Assembly: GCF_009730915.1 (NCBI RefSeq)
Contig: NC_052482.1
Span: forward strand, 21,499,912-21,563,911
Length of the DNA stretch: 64,000 nt
From: Dioscorea cayenensis subsp. rotundata
Lineage: Eukaryota > Streptophyta > Magnoliopsida > Dioscoreales > Dioscoreaceae
Direction: 5' to 3'
Shown here: positions 35,717-46,087 of the stretch, one piece after another
How the letters are laid out: each line of letters opens with the position of its first letter
Numbering within the stretch: the first letter of the stretch is position 1
Translations under genes and position numbers: made by a program
Notes under the pieces: generated by a model
What the model saw: the letters and a program-made list of their open reading frames with translations, nothing else
Told to the model about the DNA's origin: nothing
Database searches by the model: none

Positions 35717-38700
35717 TCAAGTACCTAAAGAAGAACATGAATGCATCAAGGTCTCAATTTCTTGTGAAGATAGACAGGATAAGATGTGGGAATTACCTTT
35801 TACAGAAAGCCTTGGTTTTTTGGAAGGCTTAGGATGTTGCCTCAGGTCCCTCTTTCTCTTCTTCTCTTGAGTTTTGAATGATCTTCCCGACTAGAGACGG
35901 CTGATCTTTGAGTCCGAAGCTTTTAGCAACATGCCCTAAGTGGAGTTTTTTAACCATGAAAATCTTCTTCAGCTCACCTCGATGGGCAGCGTATGCACGA
36001 ACCCATGAGCAGAATGCATCCTTGGCCAGTTGTTTCAACTTGAGCTGAGAAGATCGCAAATGTTAACCATTACTGACTGCAAATGCCAGGGTCGGAAACG
36101 CTAAGCATTTCTATCGAAAAGTGATGCCACCATAAGGTCAAATGCTTTTGTCAAGTCCAATATTAAGTTTATGATTCAAGAATACAAATGAACAAAACAA
36201 ACTGAACACTAGAGATTTGAAGAGAAAGTATCACCTGCAGATTTCTATATATAAACAAACAACTACATAGGGAAAGAAGAGGAAATGAAATACCTCAGAT
36301 GATATGAAAAGACTCTACTGCCTTCTGCAATAATAGAACCCAAGGATGCATCTCCAGAGATATCAACTTCCTATTACTGTGTTTTTGTCCAGGCAATGGA
36401 AAACTATCTAAAACCTTTTGCAGAGGATAATCTTTTAATGACACTCCGTGTTTCTGTAAATCATGCAAATAATCAATTTCAACAGGTTGAAGGAATAGTA
36501 AGGCTTCTCCCTTTTCACCCAATCGAGCAGTTCTTCCAACCCTGTCAATTTATGAATAAAATATTGGTTACTATACATGGTCCTACAGAGGAATAAGGGA
36601 ATGCCAAGATAGCTCTAAATCATATTGAATGAAGCAACAGATGCAACAAAGAAAAGCGATGATAAGAGAAACTACCTATGCACGTATTCAGAAGCCTCGC
36701 CTGGAGAATCATACTGAATAATGCATCGAACTTTTGGAAAATCTAAACCCCTTGCAGCAACATCTGTACATAAAAGCAATGCTGATTTTTCAGAATTAAA
36801 GCTTTGATATGATGTCTTGCGGTCCTCATGCTGCATGTTCCCGTGTAATCTAATTACTTTGCAGCCTATAAACTTTAGCTTTTGATCTTCTGTTGCTTGC
36901 AAATTAGCAGCCCAGCGGAAACCACTGAGAAGTGAATAGTGGAAATCCACTGCATCACATGTTGAAAGAAAAACCACAATCTGCAGAACAAACCTGTAAG
37001 CAAATCTGTTGATTTAAACGAAAACAACTTGAGAGATGAACATTGCATCAATAGAAACAAAAGACATGATTTTGAGCACTGGCAACAAATTAAAAAGAAA
37101 AAATCCTATGCATTGGAACATAGAGGCAGCCAGAGAAATATCAGAAGTAAAATTAACAAATAAATCCTGATATCCAACAGAAAAGGTTTGGCTCACATAC
37201 AGATGAAATAGGTGAAAAAAACATCAGATATCCAAAGAGGAAAGACAAGGTAGCATATGGTAATATGTAAGGCTGCATATGATAACAAAGGCATATTAAA
37301 TAATTTTACATCAGCAGAGCAAACAAATAAACTCTCTGTGTGCATGTGTTTTTGTATGCCACACAAAGTCCCCGTTTTAACAAGATCAATCCTCTTATTC
37401 ATTCTAGAAACTTCAACTAAATCAGAAGCTTATCATTCAGAAGGCTAAGGGTATGATTCACGGGATCATAATGCACTAGAAAAAATTGTTAGAATGGAAA
37501 AGGTTATTACCTTCTGCGATGACATCCTTTCCAGTAAACTCCTAAGAATGGAGAGGAGAGTCACTAGCCGTAGACCACATGACACTGCAAATAAAAATGT
37601 GAAACATAGATTGTGTAACAAACCAACTTAACATGCTAGCTAATGAAAAAAGAGCATCTAGTCAAGTTTCCGACTGGCACAAACCTTTGACACATTTCTG
37701 AATCAATTGAGTTGGAAGATTGTAACTCTCAACCCCAACGTTTGCTGCCAAATCAACATGTTCAGCAATTTCTTCTTCATCAGATTCTAAAAAAGCAATC
37801 TTTTTGACGGATGGCTTTGGGGGCTCTGAACTAATCTTCTTATCCAAGCCAACCATTATGGGATTCTCTAAGCTGATATTAGCTAACTGGTTCACCTTGT
37901 CATTTAAAGTTGCTGACAGAAGTAAGTTCTGCCTCTTAACATTGAAGGTTTTTGCTGTAGTATTCTCTCCTGTACCAAAAGTGCCATGCCTTGAACCAAG
38001 AATATCAAGTATTTCTTCAATTGCTTTTCCAAAACCTAGTTCAAGAATCCTGTTGATGAATAAAAACTAAAACAATAAAAAAGCGCACTTAAATTTTGTG
38101 GAATGCAAGATGACTGCAAAATGCAACTTTTGTGTGTGCGCACGCACACGGGTGTCTGAGAGTATAATCTTCAATGTAATATAGCCAAAAAGAAAACATC
38201 TTCACAAAAAGTCATACCTGTCAGCCTCATCAAATACTATCCAGCGCAATTTCTCATATGCAAAGGAAGAAGTATTCCTTAAATGATCCAAAAGGCGCCC
38301 AGGAGTTGCAATTAGAATATTTATCCCTGAAAATACTATAGTCAGACAACTGGCATAATGTAAAGCCAATAATGCTCTAGATGGCTAGGTAAAGAACGGT
38401 CTTGGCATAGCTCCAAACATCTTATACAGAAACCATTTTTGCATTTCTATTGATTACATTCAATCACAAGATTACAAATCAATATTGATATCGCGCTACT
38501 TCCAGCAAAACTAAAGAAAAAAAAAAAGACTAAATTCCATGCACATACAGAATGATAATTTCAGAAATAAAAGTTCACACCTTTGCGTAACCTTGCTTTC
38601 TCTTTAGATCGATTCTCACCACCCATGATATACCCGGGAACAATCCAATGGAAACGATGTAGCAGCTTCTGTAGAATTTCATAAACCTGCATACACAATT

Positions 38701-39304
38701 CCCGCGTTGGCACAAGCACCAACGCTGCCAACATTTTATTAGATCAATCAATGCAAATGGTGCTGAAATATAATCAATTCTTCAATTAAAACAACATTCA
38801 GAAAAAAAACAATATCATAAAAATATACCAAAAGTTCCATGAGAGCGTTCAATCCGAGGTTCATACATCTGCAACAAGTGAACAATCGGCGCAAGGTACA
38901 CAATCGTCTTCCCCGTGCCAGTAGCGGCATTCACAAGGCTTGATTCTCTCAAATTAAAGAAAATTCAGAAAATTAATTCATACAAACAATTGAAATAATA
39001 GAATTCAAAAAGGATACACATGCTGGCCCGAAATCACAACCGGAATCGCTTGCGCCTGGATCTGTGTCGGAACCTCAAACCCCATTCTCTCTATAAACAA
39101 TTGAAAACAAGAATAAAGCATCAATTCCATTCAAATTAAACACGATTGAATTGAAAAACGAGGTAAAAGGAGACCTTGGAGGTGCTGACAAAGGGTGGGA
39201 TGGAGGCCAATATCAGAGAAGGAGCAAGAAGCAAAGATTCCACTCTTATCTTCGTCCTTCTTCTTCGAACGATCGCCATCCTTCTCCTCCGGCTTCGATT
39301 TCAT
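35717..39304 (-). CDS. DEAD-box ATP-dependent RNA helicase, DDX31/Dbp7 (RH17) type, with frame breaks near the C-terminus
   Basis: Nucleolar RNA helicase of the Dbp7/DDX31 group, acting in 60S ribosome assembly (family knowledge). Exons on minus start at ATG 39302-39304. Visible in order: F-Q motif region [19 protein letters not shown]; motif [29 protein letters not shown]; motif [11 protein letters not shown]; motif III LSATLN; an inserted acidic stretch [59 protein letters not shown]; and C-terminal [20 protein letters not shown] and [19 protein letters not shown]. Two places disagree with the family frame: after ESF near 36302 the frame reads HII-stop where shifting one base gives ISSE up to the donor, and near 35889 a further one-base shift after PSLVG would give a basic tail [15 protein letters not shown]. 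As read, the protein would end near 36298 and lose about 110 residues. Either two assembly errors or a damaged allele. Confidence 0.88.
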
Positions 39305-39412
39305 GGCCTCCAATTTGGGTTTCTAGGGTTTCTACTCCCGGGCTTCACTCCCCGCTAAAACCCTTCAATCCGAGAATATAAAATATCATTATATCAACGG
39401 TTCAGATCTACT

Positions 39413-39799
39413 AATCATGTGTTGATCTGACGGCTCACATCACCCAAGATCCACTTGCAAATATAGCATTCAACATGGGCTCAAACTTCAGGCCCATATA
39501 TTAACAACTAATTCTGGGCCCTAACAAGCCCACCACTGACAAGCCCAACTAATCATATGTTGATCTGACGGCTCACATCACCCAAGATCCACTTGTAAAT
39601 ATAGCATTCAACATGGGCTCAAACCTCAGGCCCATAATTCTGGGCCCAAACAAGCCCACCACTCACAAGCCCAACCAATCATATGTTGATCTGACTGCTC
39701 ACATCAGCCAAGATCCACTTGCAAATATAACATTCAACATGGGCTCAAACCTCAGGCCCATATATAAACACATAATCCTGGGCGCTAATAAGCCCAACA
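39413..39799. repeat. Three-copy minisatellite, unit about 126-138 bp, upstream of the helicase gene
   Basis: Units start near 39413, 39551 and 39677 with AATCATRTGTTGATCTGAC, and each contains CAAGATCCACTTG, CATTCAACATGGGCTC and CAGGCCCAT. The array begins about 110 bases upstream of the helicase ATG, so it may cover the promoter. Each unit carries GGGCTC/GGCCCA motifs resembling the TCP-type site GGCCCA found in promoters of ribosome-biogenesis genes. Confidence 0.85.
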
Positions 39800-41093
39800 T
39801 CCTCTTTTTTTCTTTTTTCTTTTCCATCTTTTCTTCCTTTTTCTTTCTTTTTTTCCCCTTTTTAAAATTCAATAATTAACATTTTTTTTTGTTTCCCTAA
39901 TAACCCCTTTTTTAAAAATAAATAATAAATAATTCAAATATCAATGATTTTCATATTGTTTAGCAATTGGTAAAATGGACAGAAAATAAACATTTTAATG
40001 AATATAAGAACAAAATAAGGCAAAAACAACATAATTCAAATTATATATAACAGACAAGCATGAAAAAGAGAAGATGCTTTTTCTTTTCATGGCATATTGA
40101 CTGATAATTTTTATTAACTAAAAATAAAGAGTAGACTTTTGTGCTTTCATTAAAAATGATTCATGTGTCTGATTTTGGTGTGAATATTAAGACCAATTTG
40201 AGTCACTGTCTGCCATAAGATTGACATGAGGAATTATAGAGGTTTTAACATAAAATAAAGTACCAAAACTAGAGATTCTCATTGGCTTCCTTTCTCTATC
40301 ATTAACCATAATATATGATTTATTATTTTGGGTATATGAATTGATTAGAGAATAATTAAAAGCATAAAAAAGATTAGTGGAAAGTTGGGAGTGTTTGATG
40401 GTGCACTGTGATTGTGACTTCCAACATTGATAATGAAGCATATATTCATGAGGACCAATAAAAGTATGCTTTTTCTTAGTGGTGAGGAATGTGTTTCATG
40501 TCAAGCTTGGGAAATGAGAATTTTAAGTGTATTTATTTTGGAAGATATTTATATATATTTAGAGATGAATGGACCATAAGTTTTTTGAGATTATATTAAG
40601 TTATTTTCTATATTATATTGATGTACATGGTTAAGGTACAAGAGCTAAAAGGTTGATTGCACTCTATTTTTATTTTTTTTTAAATCATTTTTTATAATGT
40701 GTTTTTAAAAGAAATGCATAAATTATAATTATATTAAAGTAACATTATATATATTTAAAAGAAAACAACCCCAACATCTAAATAAAGCGAAGATGAAAAA
40801 ATTACAAAATAATCATACGCGAGCAATAAATTGCCTATAGTAAATTAAACTATTATTAAGGATTATAAAATTATAAGTGAAAATGTTAAAGTTGTGTTTA
40901 GTAAGTGTAGGAGAAAAACAAAATATTTATTTTATATTAATAAAATAATTTTAAAAATCAATGTAAAACACTACTTTTGTGAACCAACCTCAAAACCAGT
41001 GTCTAACCATTCATCTATCGATCATTTTTATGGATGTCATTAACACCTATCATGTGATTGTTGTCACCCTTTGATCAAGTACATTTCACGTTG

Positions 41094-41130
<37 letters not shown>

Positions 41131-42016
41131 CTTAGGAGTTCACACTTACAATAATAAAAATTAAAAGTATAGTGAAATGTCAATTGGATTTTAGTTTGAG
41201 TTGATTAGTTGTTGTTTTGTATTTGTGTTATCATTTATAAGTACGATAATACTATATAACTGAAATGTATCAACCGTTAGTTTACAATCTAACGGTTGAT
41301 AATAAATTTATATAAATTTTAATTAGTGGACAAAAGACATGTTATATATATATTATTTATTTATTTATATTTCTCATTTTTTTAGGAGAAAGTTTCTCAC
41401 TGACAGGCAGCTTGAAATGGCAATTTATGGGCCACATAGTAGACAAAAGTATTGATTTGAGCTTTAAGTTTGGTGTCTTTCTTTGAAGATGATAATGAAA
41501 TGAGATAAGTGCATACATTTCAGCGGTGATTGTGAAGGAAAGCATTATAATTCATTGAACAGAGTTCTACGTCTTATGACAGAGTCATATAACTTTGAAT
41601 TTTTCTTTTTTATTTTTTATAAATATTAATAAAATCAAATGTTAGTGTATAAAGATTTTTTTAAATAGATCACACGGTTTCGGTTGAGTGGAGAAAAACT
41701 TTGATTACTATGTTTTATAATATACATATTTTTATTTTTAAAAAAAAACTTATTATTTATTTATGATTTGCTCAATAAACCAATATTTAAAAGCTAATTA
41801 ACAATTTATTTATATAGCCATGGCAATAATAGTTTAACGGTTAAAAAATTAACTATCATGTGAGAGATCAAAAAATAAATAAAATTTTAATAATAAAAAA
41901 TGTTTGTATTTGGACTTATACACTTTGTGCGAGAAAGTTTAAATTAAATATATTCATATATATTTAGTATGGAAAGATGCAATGCTTAATTCATTGGCAC
42001 GTACTTCACTTTGATG
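39800..42016. other. AT-rich intergenic DNA
   Basis: No gene motifs. It contains (TA)n at about 41097-41128 and a small perfect hairpin at 41269-41300 (ATCAACCGTTAG / CTAACGGTTGAT, 8-base loop). Confidence 0.45.
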
Positions 42017-42655
42017 CATAGTTATCAAACCCGGACCGGCCCTACGGGCTCGGACCCTGGCTGACCCAGATGACCCGGTGCTTCAACCCGGTCCCGGCCT
42101 TTTAATTAGACCGGTTATGCAATCAACCTGCTCGACCCGCGATTGACCCGCTTTGACGGTGGTTAGACCGGTTGACCTCAGGTTGGGATCGATTGACCCT
42201 GGCGGTCGAACCGATTGACCCGGCCATCGAACTAATCGACCCAGCTTTGATTTGTAATTTCAATTTTCGAACTTTTGGTTATATATCTGGATTGAGTTTG
42301 GTTTGATAGTTTAATGATAAATTTAAACTTTTTATCGTGAATTAAGATTATCATGTATTGATATTATGTGAAGTTTGAGCTTTTTCCTCTTTTTCTACTA
42401 CTTCCAAATCAAAGATTAGCAATTATTTTTGTATTTTTTTCCATCAAATTATTTATTTGATAACTAATAATTCATGGATATTATTATGATATATTATTAT
42501 ATAATTAAAAACTAATTTATAATTTTAAAAATAATATTTTAAAATATTTTTATCAACCCAGCATTGACCCAAATGACCCGACGGTTGAACCAATTGACCC
42601 GTGACCCAGAATCTTGACCGGGTCAATGCCCGGGCCGGGTCTGATAACTATACAG
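42017..42655. mobile_element. Non-autonomous DNA element with TAGTTATCARACCCGG ends, about 640 bp
   Basis: The left end CATAGTTATCAAACCCGG and the right end on the reverse strand (ATAGTTATCAGACCCGGCCC) are inverted copies. TTTGATG flanks both sides (42010-42016 and 42656-42662), or eight of nine bases if extended, suggesting hAT or MULE insertion. The GC-rich ends are filled with repeated GACCCG/GACCGGTT words; the centre is AT-rich. No protein frame. Confidence 0.7.
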
Positions 42656-43560
42656 TTTGATGTCAGTGTGTCATGTTTTGGGCCATATATATATATATAT
42701 ATATATATGGATAAAAAATTAATAATAATTAGCGAAGACATGAAGCTACACGCCTACACCAACATCATTGACGTTGATTTTTATTTTAACTATAAATTAA
42801 TAAAGCTGGGCCAATTTCACTTAAATCTATGTAATTAATATTTGTTATAAGTTTTGAAGTAGCATATTAGTTATAAAGTGATTTTAAGAAAAACTCATAC
42901 GTAATATTATGATATAATTAAACAAGCCGATGTAGGATGATATTTTGAAGGTAATTAATTAAGAATTTCAAATTTTGATGAATCATACTAAATATAACAT
43001 GCTAAAAACAATTTTATTAAATGAATAAACTATGCATTTATTTTTTAAAAAAAACTAAACAGATTTATAGATAGTAAAGCAGATAAATAAAAATAAAATA
43101 AAATAAACAAAGTGTTAAAAAAAGTGAAAACAATTCGTATTCAAGGTTTCTTATAAGAGTTATGTGTGAGGATAACCTCTCATTATTTCTTCTACAGTTA
43201 TATGATGAGGGGTTATTCTCAAAAACTTAGTCAAACTACTGTAATTATTATACTTTTTATATTTATTTATTTTTTATTTTGTAGTTTGTCGATTTTGTAA
43301 TAAAAAAAAAAAAGAATAGAGGCCCTCTTCTCAAGGAGTCTATAACATGTTTGTGCATGTTAGTTGTGCACCGAATTTGTGATTTCTTTGTCAAGGTCTC
43401 ACTCATCTTGCATGTGCAGGCTAGAGAGCTAGATATAAAATTTATATTCAATGAGATTTATTTTTATATACAATAAAGAACATGTATTTCTTTTACGATT
43501 GATTTCATGTGTTTGAGGCGAACATGGTTTTGTCTTACCGTGGTGCAGAGAGCAAAGCAA

Positions 43561-43745
43561 GATTAGAGCGGGTGGTGCATGGGAGCAAGACTTCTTAGGC
43601 TCGTGAAAATAAAATCGTGCTTAATCTTTGAAAGAGATTCCGATTGGGCCGGAGGATTAGAGTGAGTGGTGCAGGGAGCAAAACTCCTTAGACCCATGAA
43701 AATAAAACCGTGCTTAATCTTTAAAAGAGATTCGATTGGGCTAAG
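43561..43745. repeat. Two-copy tandem repeat, unit about 93 bp
   Basis: Copy 1 (43561-43654) and copy 2 (43655-43745) both begin GATTAGAG and share GTGAAAATAAAA/CATGAAAATAAAA, CGTGCTTAATCTTT and AAAGAGATT..CGATTGGG. Not in a gene I can recognise. Confidence 0.8.
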
Positions 43746-45180
43746 AGTTATAATAAAACCAAACAATGAGTATGTGGTCAATTTTATAGGTAATAGAAAG
43801 CAAATTTAATGCTTCTAAAAAAAAAAAGTCTTTTGTGCTAAAACTAGATGGCTTTATTGGAGTTGTTTTGATATTTAAAAAAAATTTGATATTTGCAATA
43901 TCTCGTTTTACTTTTTTGTTTTTTTATTATTAATTATTTTTAATTATTTACTTATTTTTAATTATTGTTTCGTTTGATATCTTTAATATTATTTTTTCTC
44001 AATTTATGTGATTTATAGTTGTTATTTATTTATTTATTTTTCCTATCATGATTTTTCTATGATAGTCGTTTTAAATATTTGGTACTTTTCTTTGTTTTTC
44101 TATTTAATAAATGTGGTTGAGTATAAGAGAGAAAGAGAGAATAAATAAAGAAATAATTAAAAGTATTAGATGCCGGCCAAGGCTATACTAACACTTAACA
44201 TGGAATCAACATTGAGACATTATATATTGATTTGCGAATGATCTTCAGGCACGTGAGCTTTGCTGATGTGGTTTAATTAATTGTAAACTTAAGTGTTTAT
44301 TACTTATATTTTAAGCTTTGTGGTTGCACCTCATTTTAGTGATGGATAGAAAAAGAATGTATTTTTAATTGCCACTCACTATTAGTGTTATTATGATGCT
44401 CACAATAAAGTTAAATCTTCACATATTATAAATCAAATAAATGCATTCATGCATACTTTCTTTCTTTTCACATGAATATCCACATTGACACAATACTTGC
44501 TTTGAATTTTTTTTTATTAAAACAAATGAAAAAAATTCTTATAATTTAATTGTCTAAGATTTGTTTTTTAAATAAAACTTAAATATTTTAAGGTCCCGTG
44601 CTAAAGAAGCAAGTGATTTTGTGAGTGTCTAATATTTTTTAAGGTCACTACACCATTTATTTGGGATTCATTACCATTACTTTCAGAATTATCATTTATT
44701 TTATTTTTTAAATTTTGTGTAATTAATGCTTGCCTTTTCCATTATTAGTGGATTTGTTAAATATGTTTCATGTTTCGTATGTTGTTACCCTTTATATCAT
44801 ACCCTTTTTTTTTTTAATCAATTTACATGTAGTTATTTGTTTATTTTTTCTTTCAAAAACACTGATATAGTGGTGCATGACACATTGTACGAAATAACTT
44901 GCAATATCAAAACATAAAATCACTTGTTAAAGTGTTTAATTAATTGTTTAAATAAACTAAAACTAAAAAATTCTCTAAAACAAAAAAAAACTCTTTGTTT
45001 AGAAAAAAAAATTAATAGTTTTTTTTTTTAATTAAAACGAACAAGGACTAAAGATGATTTTCACCTTTAAAAAGTGGAGGGGGATTCTTAAAAATAATAT
45101 TCAAAAGATATAAAAAAAAAGGCAACAAATATATAATCTAAATTTTATATTAAAGAAAAAGTGGAATTCTCTGGAAAAAG
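43746..45180. other. AT-rich intergenic DNA
   Basis: Many poly-A and poly-T runs; no supported frame or element ends seen. Confidence 0.4.
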
Positions 45181-45202
45181 CGGAAACCAATGAGCATATC
45201 AG

Positions 45203-45378
45203 CACGTGCACTTTCCACGTCATCACCACCCTAATGCTCGTTCACACGTGTCAAACGCAAGAAGGACCAAGACCCACGTGCGCTGTTGTCAACGTGTCAC
45301 ACGCTCACCGCAAGATAAGGAGATGCGCCGCTTTAGCTCCTTATCACACACGTGGCTCAATAACAACCTGCCACGTAT
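45203..45378 (+). promoter_or_regulatory. Dense cluster of ACGT-core (G-box/ABRE-like) sites upstream of the GRAS gene
   Basis: Seven ACGT cores within about 175 bases: CACGTG (45203), CCACGTCA (about 45215), CACACGTGTC (45243), CCCACGTGCG (45272), AACGTGTCAC (45291), ACACGTGGC (45347) and GCCACGTAT (45370). The block is GC-rich compared with its surroundings and lies about 0.7-0.9 kb upstream of the GRAS ATG. Such clusters bind bZIP and bHLH factors (ABA, light or stress responses) in known cases; use here is inferred. Confidence 0.65.
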
Positions 45379-45482
45379 TAAACGAAGACAACACCGAGAA
45401 AATGGCCCATTTTGCCGACTCCGATCGCGCACTCGTCGCAACTCGTGATTTTAAAAAAGCGGCGGTCAACCGAGGAATCTTG

Positions 45483-45508
45483 AAACCACCGGTTATATCC
45501 GGTGGTTT
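45483..45508. repeat. Perfect 10-bp palindrome AAACCACCGG / CCGGTGGTTT
   Basis: Arms separated by TTATAT, followed by a short T-run, upstream of the GRAS gene transcription unit. It could be a dyad binding site in the promoter. Confidence 0.55.
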
Positions 45509-45559
45509 TTCATCGGACGGCTGAGATTTTTCTCTGGGAAGAGCATTCAAGAAGATATC

Positions 45560-45592
<33 letters not shown>

Positions 45593-45995
45593 TTTTTTCA
45601 TTATTTATTTAAAATTTTTTTTCATTTTTGTTATTTATATTGAGATCCAGATGAACTCGAGGGTCTCTTTTTTTCTCCGGACTTTTTCATTTTACTCGAG
45701 CTGGGGTTTCGATAAAGGTATCGCCTCTCATCCTTTTTTTCTTGATCTTTAGATGGAGTAGGCCATGGATTTTGATCTGTTTGTGGGGTTCGCGAGGGTT
45801 TCTTTTTGGTTGTGAGATCGATTCAATGCGGAGTTCCAAGTTTTGGCTTTTCAGGGTTCTATCTGGTGTGTGTTTTTTCTTCTCGAATCTCTACTTTTTT
45901 TTGGATTCTTTTTTCTTTGGTGTTTGATGTGAGGTTCTTCATTTTGATTTTGATTTTGGTTTGTGTTTGTTTTTTGATTGATTTGAATGGTAAAA

Positions 45996-46064
45996 ATGAA
46001 GGAAATCTGGGAGCTTGGAGTTGGAGCATAGAAGATTAGAAGGGGATTACTGATGAGAGGTTGA
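45996..46064 (+). promoter_or_regulatory. Two short upstream ORFs in the GRAS leader
   Basis: ATG at 45996 opens an 11-residue frame (MKEIWELGVGA, stop 46029-46031), and ATG at 46053 opens a 3-residue frame ending at 46064. Both lie within 100 bases of the main ATG at 46088. They matter only if this part of the leader is retained after splicing. Confidence 0.4.
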
Positions 46065-46087
46065 AAGGTGTGATTTTTGAGGATTCA

